Below are positions 6,822 to 15,315 of a stretch of 16,020 nt of DNA, in pieces. Source of the stretch: Coemansia sp. RSA 922. Its lineage: Eukaryota; Kickxellomycota; Kickxellomycetes; Kickxellales; Kickxellaceae. How positions within the stretch are numbered: position 1 is the stretch's first letter; every line of letters begins with the position of its first letter. Below the pieces are notes generated by a model, which saw nothing but the letters and a program-made list of their open reading frames with translations, had not been told where the DNA came from and made no database searches. The stretch lies in assembly GCA_027577415.1 (NCBI GenBank), contig JANBQS010000525.1, positions 1 through 16,020 of the forward strand, in the 5' to 3' direction. The translations under genes and the position numbers were made by a program.

Positions 6822-8254
6822 ATGAAGTGCGTGATTGCCGTTGCTGCTCTTGTAGCTATTGCCGCTGGTAAGTTTTTTTTTTATAGCTCTTATATTCTCT
6901 GAAGAGTCCCTGTCTTGCGAGTGCAAGGGGGAGGCATGCTTGCGCTACAACTACAATGTCGCCGTCAGCGCTTATTGTGTGGGAGTGTATTGTTGCCTTG
7001 GCCAGCGGACCCAGCTGCATTTTCTTACGCAGGTGGCCTCTGCCTGCACGATCGCGCACAAACGCGCCGCTGAGCACCTGGCTAAATCCGCTCTATTTTG
7101 ACTCTCATGAAACTGTAGGTGCGTGCAATAAGGATATTACCGTGTCGAGCCAGGCCGACATCAACACTGTCAACGCCTGCACAAAGTTCCAGGGTGATGT
7201 CACCATCGATGGCCACGAGAAGGGAATTGCTGGCCTCGGCGCTTTGAGCATGGACAACATCCAGCAGATCACGGGTGACCTGATCATTCAGAACCTCTAC
7301 GGCCTGCAGACTGTGTCGCTGGGCCAGCTGAACAGCACCGGCTCGCTGAAGATCCTCAACAACACCAACGTGTACAAGGTGGCCATTCCCAAGCTCGCGA
7401 GCGTCACTGACTTCCAGGTTATCACCAACCCCAACTTGAAGGAGCTCACTTACAGCAACATCACGACTGTCAATAACTTCCAGATCATTGACACTTATGT
7501 CTCCAGCCTGGGCGCGTTCTCTGCGTCGAGCGTCGCCAACATCGAGGTGCTGTCCAACACTCAGCTCTCTGCTCTTGACTTTAGCGCCGTTAAGAAGACC
7601 TCGGGCTACATCAACATTGCCAACAACGGCAGGGCTTCGAACATCACTTTTTCGCAGCTGACCCAGGTCGGCGGTAATGTGTCCTTTGGCAACGCCGCCA
7701 CGCTCGATATCAGCAAGCTGGGTAGCGTGTCGGATGACTTTTCGCTGTACCAGAACTCGTTCAAGAACCTGTCTGCGCCCGCCCTGCAGACGGCCAAAAA
7801 GTCGATTACGCTGAGCCAGAACTTGTTCTCGGCCATCTCGTTCCCCCAGATCACCGAGATCGGCTCGTCGCTGGACATCATCAACAACACCAACTTCAAG
7901 TCCATCTCTTCGTCGACTTTCCCCAAGCTAAAGTCGGTCCCGGGAAGCGTCATCATTAATGGAAGTCTCGATAACGTTACGTTCCCCAGCCTCACTACCG
8001 TCGACGGTCAGGTTCAGCTCGATGGCGCGGGTAAGATGTCTTGCGACGACGCCGCAAAGAGCTTTGCCAACGTCGACTCCCTCAACTTGGAGTGCAACCT
8101 GCGTGTAATTTCTGACGGCAACGATGATTCTTCCGACGACTCGACGAACGAGTCTGGATCTGGTGGCAGCACCTCGAAGAAGTCGAGTGCCTCGCACACC
8201 TCCATCGCTGCTGTTCTGGGCGGCGTGGTCGCCATTGTCGCAGCATGCCTGTAA
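6822..8254 (+). CDS. ECM33: ECM33/Sps2-family GPI-anchored cell-wall protein
   Basis: Two exons (6822-6867, 7119-8254) encode 393 residues. ECM33-type proteins are GPI-linked plasma-membrane or wall glycoproteins needed for normal wall structure, and they fold as leucine-rich-like (receptor L domain) beta-helical repeats. Exon 1 is a signal peptide (MKCVIAVAALVAIAAG). The mature part opens ACNKDITVSSQADINTVNAC, the family's typical start with its cysteine pair. Repeats of about 23 residues with I/L-x-N patterns and many N-glycosylation sequons follow, then a C-terminal cysteine pair (SCDD, LEC). The end has an Asp/Ser/Gly-rich linker (about 347-376) and a hydrophobic tail (about 378-393), a GPI-attachment pattern. 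The symbol is by family, not proven orthology. The gene converges on the stress-protein gene with only 79 bases between stops. Confidence 0.92.
6868..7118 (+). other. Intron of the ECM33-like gene
   Basis: 251 bases, donor GTAAGT, acceptor ACTGTAG, phase 1. The junction rebuilds a GGT codon and joins the signal peptide directly to ACNKDIT. An earlier AG at 6885-6886 would give a 19-base intron and is too close to the donor. A frame open inside the intron from 6956 has no link to a signal peptide. Confidence 0.85.
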
Positions 8255-8333
8255 GCCAATGTGCTCTCTCTTTTTTCCTATATTCTTTCCTTTCATATAA
8301 GATTTCTTAAAGATCACTAATATCTGACGACTA

Positions 8334-9086
8334 TCACTGAGGCAGCCGCACAGTTGTAACTGGCACGTCAGATGTCTGTACTAAATTGGATACAAAGCCT
8401 CTCTTGCCAACAACCATGAGCGAGGTCTTTTGCCGGCGGCGCATCCCGACTACGATACTGTGCACATTCTCTTCGGTGGCTCGGGCTGTGATTTCTTCGC
8501 GCTTGTCTCCATGTAATGCCAGGGCACGGCACTGGTACCCGCGGTGCCACAGGCCAGAGAGGTACCTCTGCAAAAGTCTGATAGACTTCTCACGCTCCTC
8601 GGCATCATACATGGTGGCGAAGGCAGCTATTGACGAGTCGTATACCTTGGTTTTGGCCGAAGTTACGTTGGGCCGTACGTTGACCAGGATGAGCATGTCG
8701 TTGACGGGGTCGATGTTGAAGGCCTTCAGAGTCCAGTCGATTAGATATTGGTTGGGACTGACGGCAGTCGCTGTGGTATCAGTAGAGTTTCTGCTGCTGG
8801 GAGATGATGAGGATGATGCTGAATGCTCTTCGGCGTGGAGCTGGATATTGGAACCCGATGGCAACGATGATTCGATTTGGAGCTCGATTTCAGCTCGGTC
8901 TTGCGCAAACGGCTTTATGAGTATCATAACGGTGCGTGCATGGATGGCGGCGCTGGTGGCGGTGCTGCGGATCATACTATTGCCGTTAGCTGTGGTCTCG
9001 ACGACAGTATTGGCATCTGATGCGTGGCTCAATATTGATGCCGTCCGTTGCGGTCTCCGAGTGGGTGTCTGGTTGACTGAAGCCAT
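8334..9086 (-). CDS. Universal stress protein (UspA-like) domain protein
   Basis: 250 residues from the ATG at 9086. The N-terminal 110 residues are rich in Ser, Thr and Asn, with a Ser run at 89-98, and look disordered apart from a hydrophobic strand (RTVMILIKPF, 51-60). The USP alpha/beta domain spans about 112-249: YLIDWTLKAF, the strand MLILVNVRP, a charged helix around EEREKSIRLLQRYL, HGDKREEITARATEENVHSIVVGMRR, and the final strand VPVTTVRLP. Fungal USP-domain proteins are linked to stress responses, but their biochemical roles are mostly unknown. The usual ATP-loop signature G-x2-G-x9-G-S/T is degenerate here: only the first Gly and the last Gly remain, with Arg and Lys at the other key sites. 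Nucleotide binding is therefore doubtful. An in-frame ATG at 9122 is an alternative start; the frame stays open to 9254. Confidence 0.8.
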   Translation of the reverse strand: MASVNQTPTRRPQRTASILSHASDANTVVETTANGNSMIRSTATSAAIHARTVMILIKPFAQDRAEIELQIESSLPSGSNIQLHAEEHSASSSSSPSSRNSTDTTATAVSPNQYLIDWTLKAFNIDPVNDMLILVNVRPNVTSAKTKVYDSSIAAFATMYDAEEREKSIRLLQRYLSGLWHRGYQCRALALHGDKREEITARATEENVHSIVVGMRRRQKTSLMVVGKRGFVSNLVQTSDVPVTTVRLPQ

Positions 9087-9559
9087 TAAACTTCTGTGAA
9101 TATTCAAGCAAGCGCTATTCATAATGTTAACAGAGTAAAGGTTTATTGAAGAAAAAAATGCTAACTGTTGAAAAAAAGAGGCATCGCGGGAAAATTTTGG
9201 AGTAGCTTTTAAGGATGACTTTCTATTAGTATATTTACAGAATGCACTTGTCATTTTTGTTGGGGGGACATTTGAAAATGGCGAGAGGTGAACGTGCGCA
9301 ACTCTTGGTTACGGATAGCGCAGTCAACAGTGAAGGCTGTGGCGCGGGGACGTGGGGTGGGGTGGGGGAGTCGGTCCAACGAGCCATCCAACATTTTTTG
9401 TATGGCATCTTATTGGCTGTTGTGTGACTCACTTTCGCCAAATGGGCCAAGCCCCTTTTTAGCAAAAAAAAAGCTTGACTGCTTTTATGGAAGCTTTCTT
9501 TTTTCTTTCAACTACTATTCTCAATCATTTTTCTAAAAACCATTTATCGACATCTAGCA
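9087..9559. promoter_or_regulatory. Shared divergent promoter region of the USP and TyrRS genes
   Basis: 473 bases between two divergently transcribed genes. It holds AT-rich DNA near the USP start, a compact G-quadruplex motif at 9346-9368, and A- and T-runs near 9463-9530 immediately before the tRNA-synthetase ATG. No gene is supported here; short frames in it lack recognisable content. Confidence 0.55.
9346..9368 (+). other. G-quadruplex-forming motif
   Basis: Four guanine runs (9346-9349, 9354-9357, 9359-9362, 9364-9368) separated by loops of 4, 1 and 1 bases satisfy the strict intramolecular quadruplex consensus with four-tetrad potential. The motif lies about 190 bases before the TyrRS start and about 260 bases from the USP start on the other side. 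Confidence 0.7.
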
Positions 9560-10741
9560 ATGACCGGCACAACAGACACACTCAGCCCCGAGGCCAAGTT
9601 GGCGCTCATTACGCGCAACTTGCAAGAAGTTCTGGGCGAAGCAGAGTTGAAGACGATCTTGAACGAGCGCGATATCAAGCTGTACTGGGGAACGGCGCCT
9701 ACGGGTAAGCCTCACGTTGGATACTTTGTGCCCATGGTCAAAATCGCCGACTTTCTCAAAGCCGGCTGCCACGTAACTATCCTGATGGCCGACATACACG
9801 CGTTCCTGGACAACGAAAAGGCGCCGTTCGAGCTCGTAACGCTTCGTACCAAATACTACGAGCAAGTGATCCGGAGTATGCTCAGCTCTATTGGCGTGCC
9901 ACTGGAGAAGCTTAACTTTGTTGTGGGAAGCAGCTACGAGCTTTCGCCCGAGTACTCGATGGACAACTACCGTTTGGCGTCGAAGGTTTCAGAGCATGAT
10001 GCCAAGAAGGCCGGCTCGCAGGTCGTCAAGCAGGTCGCTCAGCCCCTGCTGTCGGGTCTCTTGTACCCCGGCATGCAAGCGCTGGACGAGGAGTACCTCA
10101 AGGTTGACGCGCAGTTTGGTGGCGTCGATCAGCGCAAGATCTTTACGTTTGCGGAGAAGCACCTGCCAATGATTGGGTACAAGAAGCGCATACACCTGAT
10201 GAACCCCATGTTGCCTGGTCTGCAGGGCGACAAGATGTCGGCGTCTGATCCCAACTCTAAAATCGACCTGCTGGACACTAGCAAGGCTGTGGCGACCAAG
10301 GTCGGCAAGGCATTCTGCCCAGAGAATGAGGTTGAGGGAAACGGCGTTCTCTCGTTCGTCAAGTTTGTGCTGTTCCCTGCCAGTGACCAGCGCTTGGGCT
10401 CGCCCGAGTTTGTCATCCAGCGGCCCGAGAAGTTTGGCGGCAACACTGTGTACAACGACTACGAGACGCTCGAGCAGGATTTCGTCGCGGGCAATGTGCA
10501 CCCAGGCGACCTTAAGAGCAGCGTTGCGGCGGCGCTGAACCAGCTGCTTGAGCCCATCCGCCAGCACTTTGAGACGCCCGAGATGCAGCAGCTCATCCTG
10601 GAGGCGTACCCGCCACCGGTGGCCGCGCCCAAGGTGGTCAAGCAGAAGAAGAAGCACAACAAGCGCCCCGAGGACGGCAATGCCGACGGTGCTGCCTCTG
10701 AGCAAACTGTTGAGGAGAAGCTCGCTGAGACGCATCTTTGA
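9560..10741 (+). CDS. TYS1: Cytosolic tyrosyl-tRNA synthetase
   Basis: 393 residues, nearly the length of yeast Tys1. This class I aminoacyl-tRNA synthetase charges tRNA-Tyr with tyrosine using ATP. Seen: tyrosine- and ATP-binding segment [10 protein letters not shown] (41-50), the HIGH signature as HVGY (52-55), [10 protein letters not shown] (76-85), [16 protein letters not shown] (158-173), [13 protein letters not shown] (183-195), and the KMSKS loop as KMSAS (225-229), the form usual in archaeal/eukaryotic TyrRS. A lysine-rich C-terminal tail (about 355-370) likely aids tRNA binding. There is no EMAPII/OB-fold appendix as in animal enzymes. There is no targeting peptide, so the protein is cytosolic. 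The gene is a single exon. It is preceded by a T-rich stretch and is divergent from the USP gene. Confidence 0.97.
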   Translation: MTGTTDTLSPEAKLALITRNLQEVLGEAELKTILNERDIKLYWGTAPTGKPHVGYFVPMVKIADFLKAGCHVTILMADIHAFLDNEKAPFELVTLRTKYYEQVIRSMLSSIGVPLEKLNFVVGSSYELSPEYSMDNYRLASKVSEHDAKKAGSQVVKQVAQPLLSGLLYPGMQALDEEYLKVDAQFGGVDQRKIFTFAEKHLPMIGYKKRIHLMNPMLPGLQGDKMSASDPNSKIDLLDTSKAVATKVGKAFCPENEVEGNGVLSFVKFVLFPASDQRLGSPEFVIQRPEKFGGNTVYNDYETLEQDFVAGNVHPGDLKSSVAAALNQLLEPIRQHFETPEMQQLILEAYPPPVAAPKVVKQKKKHNKRPEDGNADGAASEQTVEEKLAETHL

Positions 10742-11294
10742 GGAATAGTTATTTAAAGTACATTAGCTCTTTCGATACATGCACATCCGAGATACAGAAA
10801 TAGATTATCTGTTCGCTTTATGAGCTCATGCGATGGGGGGGACCGCATGGACCGCAAGACTGGCTGTTTACTTGTATCTTTTTTTAAGCTCGCCAGAAAG
10901 AAAGAAGGATGCAACGGCAAACACGCAGATTCTCGATGCATGCATGCGAACGGAGGCGTGCACACAGCGCAAACAAACGACACTGTCGCCGCGCATTGCT
11001 GTCCTGTTCACACCAGCGAAGATCACAATCATTTTTTTCTTCTCTTGACAAGGCTTGGCCATGTTCCCTCGATTCCACGCCCCCCCCTGATGTCAAGCGT
11101 ACTACTCTTGGCATATGTAATATGCGGGTTTGTAGACCTTCCACTTTTTTTTATTTCTGTATTATTGTATATTTTTTATTCCTCATTCCATTCGTCAACT
11201 TTTATAACCCAGTGTTGCCTATTTATCGGACAACTGTAATTTTCGGGCTAGTGCCACAACCCCTCTTTGCTTGAAATTAGCGGGACTCTACAGC
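10742..11294 (+). promoter_or_regulatory. TyrRS 3' flank and kelch-gene promoter
   Basis: 553 bases without a supported gene. Seen: a TGCATGCATGC alternating tract near 10936-10950, a G-run near 10834-10840, a C-run near 11082-11088, the interrupted palindrome GCATAT-GTA-ATATGC at 11111-11125, T-rich stretches from about 11143 to 11180, and a TATAAC element near 11200 about 95 bases before the first ATG. Short frames on both strands overlap one another and resemble no protein I know. Confidence 0.45.
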
Positions 11295-14231
11295 ATGGTT
11301 CGCAGTGTCGACCGAAAGGAGCGACTTTTTGGTCAGGCTGCGGCAGATCCCAGCGACTTGCCAGCACTACAGGCAGCAGTGCTGCATACTCAACCTTGTG
11401 CGCATGCTAAAGGCCCTCGTGGTGCACGGAAGATGCGGCGGGCCCTCGGCGTGGTGCTGCTGGCTCTGTTATTCGCAGCAGCGCCGCTTCATGGCTGCCA
11501 GGCCGCAACAGCACATAATTCGCGCCAGCTGGATAATAAGCCTGGGCTGGCATCGCCGCGGGACTCTAAGGGAGGCGTATCGACACGTTGGTCCCACGCG
11601 TCTGTCATCGCTGACCTGACGATGTACGTGGTTGGCGGGAAATCAGGCATGGGCGACACAGCTAGCGACTATGCGACTCCGTGTATGTCGCTCAATTTGG
11701 CTACCAAGTTTACTACTGATAACCCGCCATGGTCATCCACATGTGGGGTGAACGCGCCACTGGTCGCTGGGCACTCTATGGCTATCAACAGCAACATAAA
11801 CATGGTTATCGTATACGGAGGCACCACGCCTGCCAGCGGGTCTGGTAGCAGCCGACTGAACTTGTTTAGCGCCGAGATAAAGTTTTGGAGCATTCCGCAA
11901 AAGATCTCCAAATCTTTACAACCGCTACTAAATCACACTGCCTGTGTCCACAGTGGTACAGGCGATATGCTGGTCTATGGCGGTGTTTTACTGAACTCGG
12001 CGAACCACAGTGACACTCAGCTGCTAATGTCAAACTCTACTTTGCGCATGGTTACCGACCCAGCGAAGCATATAGTAGTCCCAGAGCCACCAGCACAGGT
12101 TGTGCTAGGTTTGGGCTCTTCGGAGGGCGAATCTGACAGCGCCTCTAGCCGCAAGCCCAGCAGTAGTTCGCCTCCACGGCCATCTGGCACTAGTCCTCGA
12201 CCATCGGATATACTCTCTCAACCTATCAGCACTCCTAGCAGCGACTCGCCTACGGACTCGCCGGAATTGCTAGAACCAACGAGCATTCTGAAAACGACTA
12301 GTCGCAGAAGCAGCAGCACTAAGAAGAGCAGCACTAGCAGTAGACGCAGCAGCACCAGGAAAAGCACCTCAACCAAGGCCAAAGTCGTACCTACCCCTGA
12401 CGACTCGGAGCTGGACAACCGTGCGCTTCCAGTTGCCAGGGACAATCGGTTGGCACCTAGGCTTATTCGGCGCAGCGATGATGATGCGGACTTGGATCTC
12501 ATGGCTTGGATCAACGACACCCTGCCGACGGGCATGTCGGGACGTGTCGGTCACACGTCAAACATTGTTGACAGTGGCAAGATGGTCGTACTTGGCGGAA
12601 GCGATGGCACTAATCTAGTCGATATGGATACAGTGTTCTTCTACGACTCTGTCAGTCGGCAGTGGACTCGCCTGAAAGCCACTGGTCATGTACCAACTAG
12701 CCGCCGCAGCCATGTTTCCACGGTAGTCAATGGCTCCAAGATCGTGATACATGGTGGAGTCAGTGCCGACTTTGGAACTGCGCTTAGCGATGTCGCCGTG
12801 CTGGACACGGAGACATGGAAATGGTCTGCGCCCAAAGTTGCCAATGTGCCGACCGCACGGTATGCCCACGCGGCGGCACAGGCTGGACCGTATATGCTTA
12901 TAACATTTGGCTATACACCTTCTGATCCTGCCAGCGTTGCAGCCGGAGACCCCGGCTTGTACATACTTGATACGACGTCATGGCAGTTTGTGACTCAGTA
13001 CGACCCAGCGCGTGCGGGCTTGACAGTGCTATCTGTTAAAACTAGCCTCTCGAGCGGCACGATATTCGGACTGTTCATTGCCTCTCTTGCGAGCCTTATC
13101 GTGCTTGTAATATTAGGCTATATCGGGTGCATGCACTACTACAACAAGCACCCACGCCTGTCGGACTCTGGCGAAGGCACAGCTATGCTGCCTACATCTG
13201 AACTGCGTGACTTGGGCCGAAGACTGACTGTTAAATTCGGCACTCAGCGTCAGCGCAATCGGGCCGAACATCGCCGCAACACTGCTACCTCGAAAAAGCC
13301 AAGCGGTGGTGGAGTCACGATTTTGGAGCCAACACCCGTGTTTGGCAGTGGTAAAATGCGCCAAGCGTTGTCTCCTGGGCGCTCCAGCGTGGATTCTGGT
13401 CTGCTCAACGCTCGGCGACTCAGTAATGTCCCGCCGCCTGCTGCATCCGACGAGACTAATTTACGCATTATGTTTGACCTGAGTAGAGAGTCTAGCCTTG
13501 ACCAAGATGCAGCGGCAGACGGCAAGGCAGCACACATGTCTGGCAGTGAGTCGGCTAGTCTCATAGGTACGCGGTTTAGCAGACGCATTCACCTCGACGA
13601 TGTTCGGCTTCCGGCTGGCGGTCTCCGCACTCGTCACAATATGCGCAGCATCTCACGTCTTGTTGACGACGATGCCTCGGTGCTTCACACTGATACGCAG
13701 AGCTCGCGAGGAACTGGCTCCAGTGACCTGGCTGATGGTGGCTGGTCGCGGCCAACAACGTCTGATAGCAGCTTGGAACTCCGATCGAACCACATATCTG
13801 CCATGCTTCCGCGCATCGTCGGGAGTCGACTCACGCTGCCTACAGAGTCGGCTAATGCGCTGGCCCGGTATCGCTTTGACGAGCTCGAGGATGGTAGCCA
13901 GGATGGCTCAACTACACAACTTCGTCCAGCTCACACCGGCGCTGCTGCGGGCCAGCAGGCAACTATTGCTGGTCTGGCGGGAAAGAGTCGTGGCAGTGTT
14001 ATGTTGCAAGAGTTTTTGGCTCCGCCTGTTATGCCTGCTGCACACTACGAGGGTGCACAACCCAAGCCACGTCTCTCGGCTGGCGAGGACACCAGCAGTA
14101 GCCCTGCCCTTGCACGTGCGAAGCTCTCGACATCGTCGGCCCAGGGCAGTATTACTATGCGCGACTCTATCGACATCAACACCGTTTTGTCTCAAAATCG
14201 CCAGTTCTTCGTAGCTAACCCTGACGACTAG
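11295..14231 (+). CDS. Kelch-repeat single-pass membrane protein with long cytoplasmic tail
   Basis: From the first ATG the product has 978 residues; a second ATG at 11433 would start directly at a classic signal peptide (MRRALGVVLLALLFAAAP) and give 932. In the 978 numbering: signal sequence about 47-71; kelch-like blades at 98-115 (RWSHASV...YVVGG), 159-176 (AGHS...VIVYGG) and 214-230; a Ser/Arg-rich low-complexity insert about 262-402; then further blades at 416-435, 470-488 and 521-539. One membrane helix lies at about 588-611 (IFGLFIASLASLIVLVILGYIG), followed by a 360-residue Ser-rich tail. Sequons (NHT, NHS, NST, NDT, NGS) all lie on the outer side. The topology suggests a surface receptor or adhesion-type protein with an outside beta-propeller and a phosphorylatable tail (inference). 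Related fungal proteins are usually called galactose oxidase/kelch proteins; no oxidase active site is evident. Confidence 0.87.
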   Translation: MVRSVDRKERLFGQAAADPSDLPALQAAVLHTQPCAHAKGPRGARKMRRALGVVLLALLFAAAPLHGCQAATAHNSRQLDNKPGLASPRDSKGGVSTRWSHASVIADLTMYVVGGKSGMGDTASDYATPCMSLNLATKFTTDNPPWSSTCGVNAPLVAGHSMAINSNINMVIVYGGTTPASGSGSSRLNLFSAEIKFWSIPQKISKSLQPLLNHTACVHSGTGDMLVYGGVLLNSANHSDTQLLMSNSTLRMVTDPAKHIVVPEPPAQVVLGLGSSEGESDSASSRKPSSSSPPRPSGTSPRPSDILSQPISTPSSDSPTDSPELLEPTSILKTTSRRSSSTKKSSTSSRRSSTRKSTSTKAKVVPTPDDSELDNRALPVARDNRLAPRLIRRSDDDADLDLMAWINDTLPTGMSGRVGHTSNIVDSGKMVVLGGSDGTNLVDMDTVFFYDSVSRQWTRLKATGHVPTSRRSHVSTVVNGSKIVIHGGVSADFGTALSDVAVLDTETWKWSAPKVANVPTARYAHAAAQAGPYMLITFGYTPSDPASVAAGDPGLYILDTTSWQFVTQYDPARAGLTVLSVKTSLSSGTIFGLFIASLASLIVLVILGYIGCMHYYNKHPRLSDSGEGTAMLPTSELRDLGRRLTVKFGTQRQRNRAEHRRNTATSKKPSGGGVTILEPTPVFGSGKMRQALSPGRSSVDSGLLNARRLSNVPPPAASDETNLRIMFDLSRESSLDQDAAADGKAAHMSGSESASLIGTRFSRRIHLDDVRLPAGGLRTRHNMRSISRLVDDDASVLHTDTQSSRGTGSSDLADGGWSRPTTSDSSLELRSNHISAMLPRIVGSRLTLPTESANALARYRFDELEDGSQDGSTTQLRPAHTGAAAGQQATIAGLAGKSRGSVMLQEFLAPPVMPAAHYEGAQPKPRLSAGEDTSSSPALARAKLSTSSAQGSITMRDSIDINTVLSQNRQFFVANPDD

Positions 14232-14623
14232 AGGTTGCATATATTGCTATTTCCCTATCTTAATTCGATTTGTTTGTACCTATTTTGATGAACTTGTTGC
14301 TTGTAGCTTGGATATAGAAAGCACAGTGCTAGAGGGGGTTTCTGCCAAAGCCCCTCCTCTGAGCTAAAGTCAGCAGGGTCAGAGGAAGAGCTTTTCGTCT
14401 GAGGGTTTTAGTGTTTTTTTTGTCAATCGTTTTAAGGCAAAGTGAGCATAAAAGGCAGGGCAGCGAGAAATATGTATTTTCAAACCTTTTGACAAAAGGT
14501 AATTCAGGTATATTATAACCGTAAAAATGGCGTAAGCTATATAAAGATGAATTCTAAGAGTACCTATGCATACCTAGAAATCAGCTCTATTTTGCTTGTA
14601 GAGTCATGTGTCCACATACAATG
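14232..14623. other. Convergent 3' region between kelch and small orphan gene
   Basis: 392 bases, AT-rich apart from a structured G/C island at 14331-14385 that can form two competing hairpins. I see no gene. It should contain the 3' ends of both convergent transcripts. Confidence 0.5.
14331..14385. repeat. Overlapping inverted repeats (two alternative hairpins)
   Basis: Hairpin A pairs AGAGGGGGTTT (14331-14341) with AAAGCCCCTCCTCT (14347-14360) around a 5-base loop, with bulges. Hairpin B pairs CCTCTGA (14356-14362) perfectly with TCAGAGG (14379-14385), with an inner GCT/AGC pair. The CCTCT segment is shared, so the two cannot form together. Confidence 0.5.
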
Positions 14624-14980
14624 CTAACAGGCAGGCTGTTTGAAAGAGTATTGCAGAATAATGGTTGGCTTCTCTCTAGTATTAAAATTATTGTTACTAA
14701 CCGATTTTAGGATCCACATTGGAACAGCTGAAATATCCTTGGCAATTATGCCGTCTTTCACATATGTTACTAACACCTTAGGTACCTCAGCTGGCTCAGC
14801 AACATTTTCTACTTTAACAGCAATTTTTACCTTGAATTGAACCTCATGGTCGAATTTGTTGTAGGCCTCTTTGCCTGCCTTTTCAGTTGGAGCAGTTAGA
14901 AGCACGTAATCCCTGTTGTCAGTTTTAAAGGTATTGTACTCCTCGTCACTTGTAAAAAGTTGGCCTGGAGGTATGTCCAT
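14624..14980 (-). CDS. Small protein of unknown function
   Basis: 118 residues, beginning MDIPPGQLFTSDEEYNTF. I do not recognise a family. There is no signal peptide or membrane segment. The N-terminal third is acidic and polar, and the middle has alternating hydrophobic residues (VQFKVKIAVKVENV, PKVLVTYVKDG), suggesting a small beta-rich domain. The start is the first ATG after an in-frame stop 8 codons upstream. A minus-strand TATA box at 15072-15080, about 92 bases before the ATG, supports it as a real gene. Codon third positions are much more AT-rich than in TOM40 or TyrRS, so it may be weakly expressed, young or transferred. An acceptor-like CTGCAG in the leader leaves room for an upstream exon. 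Confidence 0.55.
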   Translation of the reverse strand: MDIPPGQLFTSDEEYNTFKTDNRDYVLLTAPTEKAGKEAYNKFDHEVQFKVKIAVKVENVAEPAEVPKVLVTYVKDGIIAKDISAVPMWILKSVSNNNFNTREKPTIILQYSFKQPAC

Positions 14981-15315
14981 TCGAGAAATACGTTGTCTTG
15001 TTCAATTATGCTAGTTGAGAGCTGCAGGTAAAAAAAATGTAGGAAGAAAGAGGAAGAAGAGCGGGCCTCCCTTTTTTATAGCATGGCCTGGCGCCAGAAG
15101 CTCGCCTTGCTCTTTTAGGCACAAAATCGAATGATTTTTTCTTTCTAAGCGAGACTTTAAGTACTCCCCAACAAGAAGAAAAAAAACGCGTGAGCGGTGA
15201 TGTCATTAGAGGCAAACATGTCAATGATGACGCATGTCTTCGAAAGTATGACTAAATCTAACTGACGTGTATAAAAAGGATTGTTTTTTTGCAGGCCTGT
15301 GAACTTTGAAATTGG
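14981..15315 (-). promoter_or_regulatory. Upstream region of the small orphan gene; HMG gene 3' flank
   Basis: 335 bases. It contains the orphan gene's TATA box at 15072-15080, several TGACG or TGATGTCA elements like ATF/CREB half-sites (about 15199-15233), and a plus-strand TGACGT abutting TATAAAAA at 15263-15277. No gene is supported inside it. Confidence 0.4.
15072..15080 (-). promoter_or_regulatory. TATA box of the small orphan gene
   Basis: The minus strand reads TATAAAAAA, about 92 bases before the ATG at 14980, a spacing similar to that seen at the ADH gene. Confidence 0.45.

Noticed and set aside
6868..6886. 19-base GT-AG segment at the start of the ECM33-like intron
   Set aside because: Too short to splice and it does not lead into the conserved mature protein; the 251-base intron does so exactly.
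9989..10735. 248-codon minus-strand frame opposite tyrosyl-tRNA synthetase
   Set aside because: Antisense shadow caused by strong third-position GC bias; composition is Leu/Arg/Val-rich and unlike any family.
10936..10950. Alternating TGCATGCATGC tract
   Set aside because: Short purine-pyrimidine alternation that occurs by chance; no neighbouring repeat or conserved element.
11111..11125. Interrupted palindrome GCATAT-GTA-ATATGC upstream of the kelch gene
   Set aside because: Could bind a dimeric factor but is a single short instance with no second copy in the promoter.
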